A stretch of DNA of 42,134 nucleotides from an uncultured Rhodospirillales bacterium (GTDB taxonomy: Bacteria > Pseudomonadota > Alphaproteobacteria > Acetobacterales > Acetobacteraceae), in the NCBI GenBank assembly GCA_903928895.1, contig CAIYSR010000174.1:1-42134 (forward strand), in the 5' to 3' direction. Shown here in pieces: positions 24,935 to 34,166 of this stretch (the first letter of the stretch is position 1; every line of letters starts with the position of its first letter). A model generated the notes under the pieces. That model did not search any database. It was given only the letters and a program-made list of their open reading frames with translations, and was not told the DNA's origin. Both the position numbers and the translations under genes were made by a program.

Positions 24935-26788
24935 TCACGCCGCCACCGGCTCCGCCTGTTCCACCTGTTCCGCCTGCATCTGCCACATCCGCGCATACAA
25001 TCCGTCCTGCGCCAGCAGCGCCGCATGCGTCCCCCGCTCCGCGATCACTCCCTGATCGAGCACGATGATCTCGTCCGCCTCCACCACCGTCGACAGCCGG
25101 TGCGCGATCGTCAGCGTGGTCCGATGCTCGGAAAGCTCGCGCAATGCCGCCTGGATGTCCTGCTCGGTCCGCGTGTCCAGGGCCGAGGTCGCCTCGTCCA
25201 GGATCAGGATCGGCGGATTCTTCAGGATCGTCCGCGCAATCGCAACGCGCTGCTTCTCGCCACCGGACAGCTTGAGCCCGCGCTCGCCCACCCGTGTCTC
25301 GTACCCATCGGGCAGCCGCAGCACGAAGTCATGCACCTGCGCCAGCCGAGCCGCCTGCTCGATCTCCGCCTGGCTCGCCCCGGGCCGGCCATAGGCGATG
25401 TTGTAGCGGATGGTATCGTTGAACAGCACCGTATCCTGTGGCACCACCCCGATGCATCCGCGCAAACTCTCCTGGCTCACATCGCGCACATCCTGCCCGT
25501 CGATCGCCACGCTGCCCCCGGTCACGTCATAGAAGCGGAACAACAGCCGTGAAATCGTCGATTTCCCAGCCCCGGTCGAGCCGACGATCGCCAGCGACCG
25601 GCCGGGCGGAATGCGGAACGACACTCCCTTCAGAATCCGGCGGTCCGGCCGATAGCCGAACACCACGTTGTCGAACACCACCTCGCCGCGAACCTTGGTC
25701 AGCGCGCGGGCATCCGGCTTGTCCGCCACCTCCTGCTCCAGCGCCATCAGCCGGAACATCTGCTCCATATCGACCAGCCCCTGCTTGATTTCGCGATAGA
25801 CGAAACCGAGCATGTTGAGCGGCTGATAGAGCTGCATCAGATAGGTGTTCACCAGCACGAACTTGCCCACCGACATCGTGCCGTCCTGCACCCCAAGCGC
25901 CGCCAGGAACATCACCACCGTCAGCCCCACCGCGATGATGGCGGCCTGCCCCAGGTTGAGCATGTTCAGCGAAACCTGGCTCTTCACAGCGGCCTTCTCG
26001 TAGCGCGCCAGAGCCAGATCGAACCGCGAGGTCTCCAGCGTCTCGTTGCCGAAATACTTCACCGTCTCGAAATTCAGCAGGCTGTCGATCGCCTTGGTCT
26101 GCGCCTCGCTGTCACTCTCGTTCATCGAGCGGCGAATGCGCACGCGATATCCCGAATAGGACACCGTGAAGGTCAGATACATTCCGATCGCCACGCCGGT
26201 GACGAGCGCAAAGCGCCAGTCGAACACGGTCCAGATGATGCTCGTCACCAGCACCACTTCGAGCAGCGTCGGCAGCACATTGAACACGGCCAGCCGCAGC
26301 ACGTTCTGGATGCCCTGGGTGCCGCGCTCGATCGCGCGTGACATGCCGCCGGTCTGCCGATCCAGATGGAACCGCAGCGACAGCCGGTGCAGATGGCGGA
26401 ACGTCTCCAGCGCCACCGTCCGCGCCGCCCGCTGCTGCACGGCCGCGAAAATCGCATCGCGGAACTCGCCGAAAAACGACGCCGAGACCCGCAGCAACCC
26501 GTAGCCGAGGATCAAGGCGGCCGGAATCACGATCAGCGCCGTCCGGCCCGGCAAGTTGGCCGGCGTCAGCGCGTCCACCGCGGCCGCATAGGCCAGCGGC
26601 ACCACCACGTTGGCGGCCTTGGCGGCCACCAGGAACAGCGAGGAGACGATGACGCGCACATGCGAGCCAATGTCGCCGCGCGGCCAAAGATAGGGCAGCA
26701 GGTCGAGGATGGTCTGCAATCCTGACCGATTTTCGGGCGCGGCGGCGGGGTCGGCCGCTGCGGAGGGGAGGGGCGATTGTGCGGCCAT
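24935..26788 (-). CDS. Atm1/HMT1-type ABC transporter (exporter of glutathione/metal conjugates)
   Basis: 617 residues from ATG 26788 (ATG 26797 is also possible). N-terminal membrane domain with six TMs includes the family-specific NFETVKYFGNETLE segment and KSQVSLNMLNLGQ. The ATPase domain has Walker A GSTGAGKST (403-411), signature LSGGEKQR (507-514), Walker B ILILDE (527-532) with ATSALD, and switch His563 (IAHRLST). The layout is that of half-size exporters related to mitochondrial Atm1/ABCB7 and bacterial Atm1 proteins, which export glutathione persulfide or metal-glutathione complexes. The protein works as a homodimer in the inner membrane. It is divergent from the Nudix gene across about 60 bases that should contain both promoters. 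Confidence 0.92.
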   Translation of the reverse strand: MAAQSPLPSAAADPAAAPENRSGLQTILDLLPYLWPRGDIGSHVRVIVSSLFLVAAKAANVVVPLAYAAAVDALTPANLPGRTALIVIPAALILGYGLLRVSASFFGEFRDAIFAAVQQRAARTVALETFRHLHRLSLRFHLDRQTGGMSRAIERGTQGIQNVLRLAVFNVLPTLLEVVLVTSIIWTVFDWRFALVTGVAIGMYLTFTVSYSGYRVRIRRSMNESDSEAQTKAIDSLLNFETVKYFGNETLETSRFDLALARYEKAAVKSQVSLNMLNLGQAAIIAVGLTVVMFLAALGVQDGTMSVGKFVLVNTYLMQLYQPLNMLGFVYREIKQGLVDMEQMFRLMALEQEVADKPDARALTKVRGEVVFDNVVFGYRPDRRILKGVSFRIPPGRSLAIVGSTGAGKSTISRLLFRFYDVTGGSVAIDGQDVRDVSQESLRGCIGVVPQDTVLFNDTIRYNIAYGRPGASQAEIEQAARLAQVHDFVLRLPDGYETRVGERGLKLSGGEKQRVAIARTILKNPPILILDEATSALDTRTEQDIQAALRELSEHRTTLTIAHRLSTVVEADEIIVLDQGVIAERGTHAALLAQDGLYARMWQMQAEQVEQAEPVAA

Positions 26789-26850
26789 GCTTCTCATGTT
26801 CGGCGATGTGGCACGCGAAGGGCCGCAATGAAAGGCGGGCATTTGATAAG

Positions 26851-27726
26851 ATGGCTGATAAGCGCTACTTGCAACGCATGTCCCGGTTTTTGCGCCATAT
26901 CCGCGCCTGCAACACCGCCGTGTTGCCGGGTGACCGGTTGCAGTTCTGTCTGGGTGGGACCCCGGTTGGCTGGGTGCGGCCCGCGTTTGCCGATCTGCTG
27001 GCCGGTTTCGACGAGATTTCCCGGGTCTTGGACCGGGTTACGCTGCATAACGCGGCGGCGCTGCCGCGACTGGCGCGTGTGCTCGCCGAGCGCGGGCTCC
27101 TGCGCAACCGGGCCGAAGCCTTCGATGTGCGCGCCGAACCAGGGCGGCCGGTCCTGGCGACGATCGACCGTGGCGCGCTGCCATCGTTTGGCATCCGGGC
27201 GGAAGGGGTGCACGTCAACGGTCTCGTGCACAGAGCCGACGGGCTGCATGTCTGGGTGGCCACGCGCGCGGCGAACAAGGCGCTGGATCCCGGCAAGCTT
27301 GACCATATCGTGGCCGGCGGAACGCCGGCAGGGTACACGGCCTGGCAGACGCTGATCAAGGAGGCCGCCGAGGAGGCTGCCATCTCGGCCGACATCGCGG
27401 CCCGCGCCTGCCTGGTGTTCAGTGTCGAGTACGCCATGGAGCGGCCGGAGGGCCTGCGGCGGGATGTGCTGCACTGCTATGATCTCGAACTGCCGGAGGA
27501 TTTCGAGCCGTCGGCCGTCGATGGCGAAGTGGAGAGCTTCGCGCTGTGGCCGGTGGCGCGGGTGTTCGAGGCGGTGCGCGACACGGATGCGTTCAAATTC
27601 AACGTCAACCTCGTGCTGATCGACCTGTTCCTGCGCGAGGGGATGATCGAGGGCGCGGAGGCTGCGGCCCTGCGCGCGGCGCTGGGGAACGCCCGCCAGG
27701 CCGAAGCGCCGATGGCATGGAAGTAG
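26851..27726 (+). CDS. DUF4743-Nudix hydrolase (thiamine-pyrophosphokinase-like)
   Basis: 291 residues. The N-terminal third (FLRHIRACNTAVLPGDRLQF, VGWVRPAFADLL) is the DUF4743 domain found in front of Nudix domains related to fungal/plant thiamine diphosphate metabolism proteins. The Nudix box is GGTPAGYTAWQTLIKEAAEE: the EUxEE catalytic core is kept, but the first Glu position is Tyr and the Arg is Lys. The enzyme likely hydrolyses a nucleoside diphosphate-X or a thiamine-type pyrophosphate; the exact substrate is unknown. Start choice between 26851 (AGGCGGG 11 bases upstream) and 26878 is uncertain. Confidence 0.82.
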   Translation: MADKRYLQRMSRFLRHIRACNTAVLPGDRLQFCLGGTPVGWVRPAFADLLAGFDEISRVLDRVTLHNAAALPRLARVLAERGLLRNRAEAFDVRAEPGRPVLATIDRGALPSFGIRAEGVHVNGLVHRADGLHVWVATRAANKALDPGKLDHIVAGGTPAGYTAWQTLIKEAAEEAAISADIAARACLVFSVEYAMERPEGLRRDVLHCYDLELPEDFEPSAVDGEVESFALWPVARVFEAVRDTDAFKFNVNLVLIDLFLREGMIEGAEAAALRAALGNARQAEAPMAWK

Positions 27727-27805
27727 GGCGGCGGCATCCGGCGGTAACATGGACAGCGCGGCATTTTGGCGCGAGCATCGGCGCCAAACGAGGAGGAAAC
27801 CGCCC

Positions 27806-28864
27806 ATGCGCGTCACCACGGCACTGCCCTACACCGATTGGCGCAAATGCGGCCCCGCCGCGGCCCAGGCCGAGGCCGACGGGTTTGACGGGGTGACGGT
27901 CCCGGAACTCGCACACGACCCGTTCATCCCGCTCGCCATGGGCGCCCTCGGCTCCACCAAACTCGAACTCGCCAGCTCCGTCGCCATCGCCTTCCCGCGC
28001 AGCCCGATGATTGTGGCCAACCTGGCGTGGGACCTTGCGGTGCACTCCGGCGGCCGCTTCACCCTCGGCCTCGGCACCCAGGTCAAACCCCACAACGAGC
28101 GCCGCTTCTCCGTCCCCTGGATTTCCCCCGCCCCCCGCTTGTCCGAATACGTCCAGGCCCTGCGCGCGATCTGGCGCTGCTGGGAAAAGGGCGAAAAACT
28201 CGACTTCAAGGGGAAATTCTACACCTTCAACCTGATGACCCCGGAATTCTCGCCCAAGCCGTCAGGGCTGCCGATGGTCCCGGTGATGATCGCCGCCGTT
28301 GGCCCCGAAATGCAGAAAGCCGCCGCGCGGCACTGCGATGGCGTCCGCCTGCACGGTTTCGCGACCAAGCACTACGTCGAACAGGTCGTCCGCCCCCTGC
28401 TCGCCACCGAGCTCGAGAAATCCGGCCGCAGCTTCGAACATTTCGAAGTCACCGGCGGCGGCTTCATCGCCACCGGCCCGGACGAAGCCACCGTCAAGGC
28501 AGCGGCCGAAAAAATCCGCTACCGCGTCGCCTTCTATGGCTCGACCCCGGCCTATCGCGGTGTCTTCGACGTCCATGGCGTCACCGATCTGGGCGTGAAA
28601 CTCCACGAAGCCTCCCGCCGCGGCGAATGGGCGACCATGGCTTCCCTGGTCCCGGACGACGTGCTCGACCTCTTCTGTGCCCGCGCCACCTACGACAAGC
28701 TCCCCGAAGCCATCGCCGCGCGCTTCGGCGGCATCGCCGACGCCGTCGGCATCGAGTTCCAACCCGGCGATGATGCCCGCACCCGCCGCAAGGTGCTGGA
28801 CGGCCTGAAGGAGATCCCCTCCCCCTTCAAGGGCTTCAACACCAGCTGGGCAACGCCGGCCTGA
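27806..28864 (+). CDS. LLM-class (luciferase-like) F420/FMN-dependent oxidoreductase
   Basis: 352 residues. The protein folds as a TIM barrel of the luciferase-like monooxygenase superfamily: AQAEADGFDGVTVPELAHDPF early, GRFTLGLGTQVKPHNERRF in the middle, and VPVMIAAVGPEMQKAAARH near residue 170 are standard motifs. It resembles the F420-dependent subgroup, though FMN cannot be excluded. The start is secured by AGGAGG (27791-27796) ten bases before ATG 27806. It is a single gene between the Nudix gene and metX; substrate unknown. Confidence 0.85.
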   Translation: MRVTTALPYTDWRKCGPAAAQAEADGFDGVTVPELAHDPFIPLAMGALGSTKLELASSVAIAFPRSPMIVANLAWDLAVHSGGRFTLGLGTQVKPHNERRFSVPWISPAPRLSEYVQALRAIWRCWEKGEKLDFKGKFYTFNLMTPEFSPKPSGLPMVPVMIAAVGPEMQKAAARHCDGVRLHGFATKHYVEQVVRPLLATELEKSGRSFEHFEVTGGGFIATGPDEATVKAAAEKIRYRVAFYGSTPAYRGVFDVHGVTDLGVKLHEASRRGEWATMASLVPDDVLDLFCARATYDKLPEAIAARFGGIADAVGIEFQPGDDARTRRKVLDGLKEIPSPFKGFNTSWATPA

Positions 28865-28938
28865 CGCGGCCACAGTTGCAAGGCGGGCCGGCCGATCGCA
28901 TATGAACGCGTCAACCAAGGATTGGCCACCGAACCGAC

Positions 28939-30072
28939 ATGGACACCGCCCAGCCCGAGATCCTGCATCAACACGTCACCTTCGATGACGGGTTGATGCT
29001 CGAGTGCGGCCAGGCCCTCGCCAGCCTGACGGTCGCCTATCGCACCTACGGCGCGCTCAACGCCGAAAAAACCAATGCCATCCTGATCTGCCATGCCCTC
29101 ACCGGGGACCAGTACGTCGCCGAGACCCACCCCGTCACCGGCAAGGGCGGCTGGTGGGACCTGGTGGTGGGCCCCGGCCTGCCGGTCGACACCGACCGCT
29201 TCTTCGTCATCTGCACCAACGTGCTGGGGGGCTGCATGGGCTCCACCGGGCCACGCTCGCCGAAGGATGCGGGGGCCGGCCTGTGGGGCACCGATTTTCC
29301 ACCCGTCACCATCAAGGACATGGTGAACGCGCAGAAGCGGTTGATCGACCGCCTCGGCATCGCCCGCCTGTTCGCCGTGGTCGGCGGCTCGATGGGCGGC
29401 ATGCAGGTGCTGCAATGGGCGGCTTGCTATCCTGACATGGTGTTTGCCGCCGTGCCGATCGCCACCGCCGCCTATCATTCGGCGCAGAACATCGCTTTCA
29501 ACGAGGTCGGCCGGCAGTCGATCTTTTCCGACCCCGACTACGCCGCCGGGCGCTACTGGGAGCATGACCAGATCCCGGCCCGCGGCCTCGCGGTGGCGCG
29601 GATGGTGGCGCACATCACCTATTTGTCCGAGGAGGCGCTGACCCGCAAATTCGGCCGGCGCGTGCGCGGCGCGCAGGGGATCGGCGGCTTCGCCGAGATT
29701 TTCGAGGTCGAGAGCTATCTGCGTCACCAGGGCAGCACTTTTGTGCGCCGGTTCGACGCCAATTCCTATCTCACCATCACCCGCGCAACCGATTATTTCG
29801 ATCTCGCCGAGGAGCACGGCGGCGACCTCAAGGCCGCGTTCAAGGGCACAAGGACACGGTTCTGCCTGATCAGCTTCTCGTCGGACTGGCTCTATCCCAC
29901 CGCGGAGAGCCGCGACGTCGCCCGCGCGCTCAACGGCGCGGCGGCCAATGTGAGCTTCGTCGAGATTGCCTCGGACAAGGGGCATGACGCCTTTTTGCTC
30001 GACGAGCCCGATTTCCACCGCGCGCTGGCCGGGTTTCTCGCGGGCTGTGCCGAACATGCGGGGCTGCCTTGA
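28939..30072 (+). CDS. metX: Homoserine O-acyltransferase MetX
   Basis: 377 residues. Alpha/beta-hydrolase with the nucleophile elbow GGSMGGMQ (Ser151), acid Asp316 (SSDWLYPT) and His349 (KGHDAFLLD). The [12 protein letters not shown] block and [11 protein letters not shown] are characteristic of MetX. It activates homoserine by acylation for methionine synthesis; acetyl or succinyl donor cannot be told from the sequence alone. It is the first gene of a plus-strand operon; its TGA (30070-30072) overlaps the ATG of metW by one base. I see no SAM riboswitch in the 74 bases before the gene. Confidence 0.95.
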   Translation: MDTAQPEILHQHVTFDDGLMLECGQALASLTVAYRTYGALNAEKTNAILICHALTGDQYVAETHPVTGKGGWWDLVVGPGLPVDTDRFFVICTNVLGGCMGSTGPRSPKDAGAGLWGTDFPPVTIKDMVNAQKRLIDRLGIARLFAVVGGSMGGMQVLQWAACYPDMVFAAVPIATAAYHSAQNIAFNEVGRQSIFSDPDYAAGRYWEHDQIPARGLAVARMVAHITYLSEEALTRKFGRRVRGAQGIGGFAEIFEVESYLRHQGSTFVRRFDANSYLTITRATDYFDLAEEHGGDLKAAFKGTRTRFCLISFSSDWLYPTAESRDVARALNGAAANVSFVEIASDKGHDAFLLDEPDFHRALAGFLAGCAEHAGLP

Positions 30073-30713
30073 TGGATACGCAGGCCGAACCGGTCCGCTA
30101 TGTCGCCAAGAACATGCGTCTGGATCTGCGCCTGATCGCCGAGATGATCCAGCCCGGCACCAGGGTGCTCGACATCGGCAGCGGCGACGGGACCCTGATC
30201 GACCACCTTTACCGCACCAAGGGCTGCGACGCCCGTGGCATCGAGATCGACATGGCCGAGGTTACCCGCTCGGTCGTCCACGGACTGCCGGTGATGCAGG
30301 GCGATGCCGACTCCGATCTGGCCCAATACCCGGACGGGGCTTTCGATTATGTCGTGCTGTCCCGCACGTTGCAGGCCGTCGAGCGGCCGCGTGAGGTGTT
30401 GGCGCAGATGCTGCGGATCGGCACACGGGCGCTGGTGAGCTTCCCCAATTTCGGGCACTGGCTGGTGCGCTGGCAGCTGCTGTGGAGCGGGCGCATGCCG
30501 ATGACCTCGGTGTGGGCGCGGCCGTGGCATGAGACACCGAATATCCATCCCTGCACCATCCGCGACTTCTTCGTGCTGTGCGCCGAGGAGGGCTATGTCG
30601 TGGAAAAATGGCTGGCGGTGGACGAGGAGGGGCGCGGCACGCCGCGGCGGCGCTCGGCGGCGCTGGCCAATCTGCTCGGCGAGCAGGCCCTGTTCCAGCT
30701 GAGGCGCGGCTGA
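30072..30713 (+). CDS. metW: MetW, methionine biosynthesis methyltransferase-like partner of MetX
   Basis: 213 residues. A SAM-methyltransferase fold with motif I RVLDIGSGDGTLIDHL (31-46), then GIEIDMAEV and the MetW-typical NFGHWLVRWQLLWSGRMPMT segment, ending in TPNIHPCTIRDFF. MetW is known to pair with MetX and to be needed for full acyltransferase activity in many proteobacteria. The start ATG 30072 shares its A with the metX stop, so the two proteins are made in a coupled manner. Confidence 0.95.
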   Translation: MDTQAEPVRYVAKNMRLDLRLIAEMIQPGTRVLDIGSGDGTLIDHLYRTKGCDARGIEIDMAEVTRSVVHGLPVMQGDADSDLAQYPDGAFDYVVLSRTLQAVERPREVLAQMLRIGTRALVSFPNFGHWLVRWQLLWSGRMPMTSVWARPWHETPNIHPCTIRDFFVLCAEEGYVVEKWLAVDEEGRGTPRRRSAALANLLGEQALFQLRRG

Positions 30714-30771
30714 CCCCGGCTTTGCAGGGCGGGGGGCATCGGCTATTGCAGACCGCCACGAACGAAGCGCC

Positions 30772-31647
30772 ATGACCGACCCTCAAGATCTCCCGCCCAA
30801 CCCCGCCGACCAGCTTGCCGCCTTGCGTGCCGAGCTCGACGGGATCGATACAATGTTGCACGACCTGCTGATGCAGCGGGCCGGCGTCGTCGAACGTGTC
30901 GGCGCGCTGGGCGCCAAGGGGCGCGTGCCGCTGCGGCCGGGGCGCGAGGCGGACATCGTGCGCCGGCTGCTCGGGCGCCATAGCGGCCAGCTGCCGAAGC
31001 GGACCATCGTGCGGATGTGGCGCGAACTTCTGGCCGGCACCACCGCGATGCAGGGCAACTACACCATCGCGGTCTGCCAGACCGACGCGGTGAGCGGGTT
31101 CGCCGCCTGTGCGCGGGAGCATTTTGGCGCGTTGACGCCGTTGCGGGTGCATCGCACCGCGGCGCAGGCGATCGGCGAGGTCAGTGTCGGCACCGCGGTG
31201 GCGGCCGTCCTGCCGGTCCCCGACGAAGGGGAAACCGCCGGCGAGGCCTGGTGGACGGCACTGCTGCATCGCGACGAGCCACGCATCCATGTCGTCGCGC
31301 GCCTGCCGTTCTGGCAGCAGCGCAGCGAGGGCGCCCCGCGGGTGCAGGCCTTCGTCGTCTCCGCCGCCGCACCTGATCCAAGCCGGGAAGACCGCTCGCT
31401 GATCGGGCTCGAGGTTGCCGACAGCATGAGCCGGGCGCGGCTTGCGACTATCATGGCCGCGGCGGGCTATGCCGCCGCCAACACGATCCTGCGCCGCGTG
31501 CCGGGCTCGCCGGTGGCCCATGCGCTGGTCGACGTCGCCGGCTTCGTCACCGAAGCCGACCCGCGCCTCGCTGCCTTGCCCGACCTGCTGCGCCCGGCCG
31601 TCGTGCTGGGCGCCTACGCCGTTCCTGTCGATGGAGACACCGCATGA
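30772..31647 (+). CDS. AroQ-type chorismate mutase with eroded prephenate dehydratase/ACT region
   Basis: 291 residues. Residues 10-95 are an AroQ helical chorismate mutase domain (LRAELDGIDTMLHDLLMQRA, then MWRELLAG), which turns chorismate into prephenate. The rest follows the order of the bifunctional P-protein PheA but is shortened and degenerate: AVCQTDAVSGFAACAREHFG resembles the start of prephenate dehydratase, VAAVLPVPDEGE falls where PDT has a VVPIENS-type loop, RVQAFVVSA where PDT has the catalytic TRF motif, and SRARLATIMAAAGYAAANTI with ALVDVAGFVTEADPRL looks like an ACT domain without the ESRP motif. The dehydratase is therefore probably inactive, and the region may have a regulatory role. 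It overlaps hisC by four bases (ATGA). Confidence 0.82.
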   Translation: MTDPQDLPPNPADQLAALRAELDGIDTMLHDLLMQRAGVVERVGALGAKGRVPLRPGREADIVRRLLGRHSGQLPKRTIVRMWRELLAGTTAMQGNYTIAVCQTDAVSGFAACAREHFGALTPLRVHRTAAQAIGEVSVGTAVAAVLPVPDEGETAGEAWWTALLHRDEPRIHVVARLPFWQQRSEGAPRVQAFVVSAAAPDPSREDRSLIGLEVADSMSRARLATIMAAAGYAAANTILRRVPGSPVAHALVDVAGFVTEADPRLAALPDLLRPAVVLGAYAVPVDGDTA

Positions 31648-32738
31648 CCGCACCGCGCCCGCGCCCCGAAGTGATGGCCATCGCGGCCTATGTCGGCGGC
31701 GAGCACAAGCTCCCCGGCGTCAACCGGGTGTTGAAGCTGTCGGCCAACGAAGGGCCGTTCGGGCCGCCTCCGGGCGCGCTGAAGGCAGCGGTGAAGGCGG
31801 CCGCGGAGATGAACCGCTATCCCGACGGCGGCTCGATCGAACTGCGCCGCGCCGTCGGGGCGCGGCACGGGATCGATCCGGCTCGGATCGTCTGCGGCAC
31901 CGGCTCGGACGAGCTGATCCAGCACATCTGCCACATCTACGGTGGCCCGGGCACGGACATCGTCATGTCCATGCACGGCTTCACCATGTACCAGATCGCC
32001 GGCACCTACGCCGGCAGCCGGGTGCTCAAGGCGCCGGAGCGCAACCTGACCACCTGCGTCGACGAAATGCTCGCGGCGGTCACGCCCGAGACGACGATCA
32101 TGTTCGTCGCCAATCCGAACAATCCCACCGGCAGTCTGCTGCCGGAGACCGAGATGCTGCGCCTGCGCGCCGGCCTGCGGGACGACATCCTGCTGGTGCT
32201 CGATTCCGCCTATGCCGAGTATGTCGAGGCGGCCGACTATGATGCCGGGACGCGGATGGTGGACGCCGGCCTGAACACCATCATGCTGCGGACCTTCTCC
32301 AAGATCTACGGGCTCGGCGGCATGCGGGTGGGCTGGGGCTATGGGCCGGCCGAGGTGATCGATGCGATCAACCGGGTGCGGGGCGTGTTCAATGTGAACC
32401 TGATCGCCCAAGCCGCCGCTGTGGCGGCGCTGGCCGAGGAGGGGTGGGTCGAAACATGCAAGGCCCATAACACCGAGTGGCGGGCGAAGCTTTCGGCCGC
32501 GATGGAGCGGCTCGGCATCGTCGCCCACCCGACCGAGGGCAATTTCATCCTTGCCGATTTTGGCACCGCCGAGCGGGCGAAGGCGGCCGATGCGTTCCTG
32601 CGCACGCGCGGCGTGATCGTGCGCGCAATGGGCGCCTACGACCTGCCGCACTGCCTGCGGATGACCGTCGGCACCGCGGAGGAATGCGGCCTGGTGGCTG
32701 AGGCACTCGCCGGGTTCACGGCAACCCAGCATGGCTGA
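31644..32738 (+). CDS. Histidinol-phosphate/aromatic aminotransferase family protein
   Basis: 364 residues, a HisC-family fold-type I PLP enzyme. ANPNNPTG (157-164), DSAYAEY (187-193) and the PLP lysine K220 in RTFSKIYGLGGMRVGW are all present, with RMTVGT near the end for the substrate carboxylate. It sits between chorismate mutase and prephenate dehydrogenase, so it more likely transaminates prephenate, phenylpyruvate or 4-hydroxyphenylpyruvate than histidinol phosphate, although such enzymes often do both. No other histidine genes are near. Start ATG 31644 overlaps the previous stop, and the end overlaps tyrC by eight bases. Confidence 0.92.
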   Translation: MTAPRPRPEVMAIAAYVGGEHKLPGVNRVLKLSANEGPFGPPPGALKAAVKAAAEMNRYPDGGSIELRRAVGARHGIDPARIVCGTGSDELIQHICHIYGGPGTDIVMSMHGFTMYQIAGTYAGSRVLKAPERNLTTCVDEMLAAVTPETTIMFVANPNNPTGSLLPETEMLRLRAGLRDDILLVLDSAYAEYVEAADYDAGTRMVDAGLNTIMLRTFSKIYGLGGMRVGWGYGPAEVIDAINRVRGVFNVNLIAQAAAVAALAEEGWVETCKAHNTEWRAKLSAAMERLGIVAHPTEGNFILADFGTAERAKAADAFLRTRGVIVRAMGAYDLPHCLRMTVGTAEECGLVAEALAGFTATQHG

Positions 32739-33618
32739 GCCCGTCTTCAAGCGCCTGGCCCTCCTTGGTATCGGCCTGATCGGCAGCTCCGTCGCCCGTA
32801 TCGCCATGGAGCGCGGCGACATCGCCGGCGAAATCGTCGCCAACGCCCGCACCCAGGCGACGCTCGACCGGGTGATGGAACTCGGCATCGCCCATCGCGT
32901 CGAGCTCGACCCGGCGAAGGCCGTCGAGGGCGCCGATTGCGTCATGCTCTGCGCCCCGGTCGGCGCCTATGCCGCGCTGGCCGAAGCCATCGCGCCGCAT
33001 CTCGCCCCCGGCGCCATCCTCACCGATGTCGGCTCGACCAAGCAGTCCGTCATCCGTGACGTCGGCCCGCTGGTGCCGGAGGGTGTCCACTTCGTTCCCG
33101 CCCATCCGCTCGCCGGCACCGAGCATTCCGGCCCGGACGCCGGCTTCACCACCCTCTTCGAAGGCCGTTGGTGCTTGATCGTGCCGCCGCCCGGCACCGA
33201 CGCGGACGCCGTCGAGAAAATCGCCGAACTTTGGCGCCGCTGCGGCTCGATGATCGAAACCATGGAGCCGGCGCACCACGACCGGGTCCTTGCCATCGTC
33301 AGCCACCTGCCCCACCTGATCGCCTTCACCATCTGCGGCACGGCGGACGACCTCGAGGACGAAAGCCGGCAACAGGTGCTGCGCTTTGCCGCCTCAGGTT
33401 TCCGCGACTTCACCCGCATCGCCGCCTCGGATCCGGCGATGTGGCGCGACGTGTTCCTCAACAACCGCGAGGCGCTGCTGGAAATGCTGGCCCGCTTCAT
33501 GGAGGACGCCCAGGCGATGGCGCGCGCGGTGCGCTGGGGCGACCCGTCCTACATCGAGGAAAGCATCAAACGCGGCCGCAAGATCCGCCGCAGCCTGATC
33601 GAGCTCAAACAGGCCTGA
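32731..33618 (+). CDS. Prephenate/arogenate dehydrogenase
   Basis: 295 residues. NAD(P) loop LLGIGLIGSSVAR (GxGLIG at 13-18), DVGSTKQ (99-105), and the conserved HPLAGTEHSGP with candidate catalytic His125 and His132, as in TyrA-type enzymes. The all-helical C-terminal half (MEPAHHDRVLAIVSHLPHLI) is the dimerisation part. It oxidatively decarboxylates prephenate or arogenate to the tyrosine precursor. Which substrate and which cofactor it prefers is not evident. It ends the metX operon, four bases from the convergent zinc-ribbon gene. Confidence 0.93.
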   Translation: MAEPVFKRLALLGIGLIGSSVARIAMERGDIAGEIVANARTQATLDRVMELGIAHRVELDPAKAVEGADCVMLCAPVGAYAALAEAIAPHLAPGAILTDVGSTKQSVIRDVGPLVPEGVHFVPAHPLAGTEHSGPDAGFTTLFEGRWCLIVPPPGTDADAVEKIAELWRRCGSMIETMEPAHHDRVLAIVSHLPHLIAFTICGTADDLEDESRQQVLRFAASGFRDFTRIAASDPAMWRDVFLNNREALLEMLARFMEDAQAMARAVRWGDPSYIEESIKRGRKIRRSLIELKQA

Positions 33619-33622
33619 ACGA

Positions 33623-34036
33623 CTATCGCAACCCGATCCAGCCGTAGAGTCGCTCGATCGGCGGCCACGCCTGCATGATCGGCCCGCGCCACTGCAAGGC
33701 CGCGGCGAGCAGCAAAGCGAGAACGAGAACGCTGGCCCCGAGCGCAATGGCGACCGGCTTGCGGCTGGTCGGCTTGCCGCGTGAGGATGGCGGTACCGGC
33801 TCCAGACGCGGCGCGGGGGGCGGCTCCGGCTTCGCCACCAGCGGCGGCGGCACAGCAAGGCGCGGGGGCGGCGCGACGGCGGGCGGTTCGGGTGTGACCG
33901 GCCGGGCCGGCGGCGGGACCGCTGACTCCGGCACCCACTCCCGGGCGCAGCGGGCACAACGCGTGCGCTTGCCCGCCGCCAGCAAATGGTCGGGCACCTC
34001 GTAGGCGGTGTCACAGGTCGGACAGACGATACGCAT
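33623..34036 (-). CDS. Zinc-ribbon (MJ0042 type) single-pass membrane protein
   Basis: 137 residues. The N-terminal MJ0042-type zinc ribbon is MRIVCPTCDTAY...TRCARC with C5, C8, C27 and C30. A long Pro-rich linker (about 40-90) leads to one membrane segment (VAIALGASVLVLALLLAAAL) and a short periplasmic end with several Trp. The domain order is common in alphaproteobacteria where the function is unknown; a role in envelope regulation is a guess. It is divergent from ftsE across about 130 bases. Confidence 0.85.
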   Translation of the reverse strand: MRIVCPTCDTAYEVPDHLLAAGKRTRCARCAREWVPESAVPPPARPVTPEPPAVAPPPRLAVPPPLVAKPEPPPAPRLEPVPPSSRGKPTSRKPVAIALGASVLVLALLLAAALQWRGPIMQAWPPIERLYGWIGLR

Positions 34037-34166
34037 TCGGGTCCTTCTCGGATGGTCCGATCCTGCCCGGCCCGGCCGCGTGGCGCAACCGATGGAAAGG
34101 GCGGCGCCTTCCGCGCGGGTCGGCTATCATGGCACAAGTCGCACGGAACAAGGGCCGAGTCGCGGG

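Noticed and set aside
28865-28938. SAM riboswitch upstream of metX
   Set aside because: Only 74 bases are available and no SAM-I, SAM-II or SAM/SAH-type conserved pairing could be recognised.
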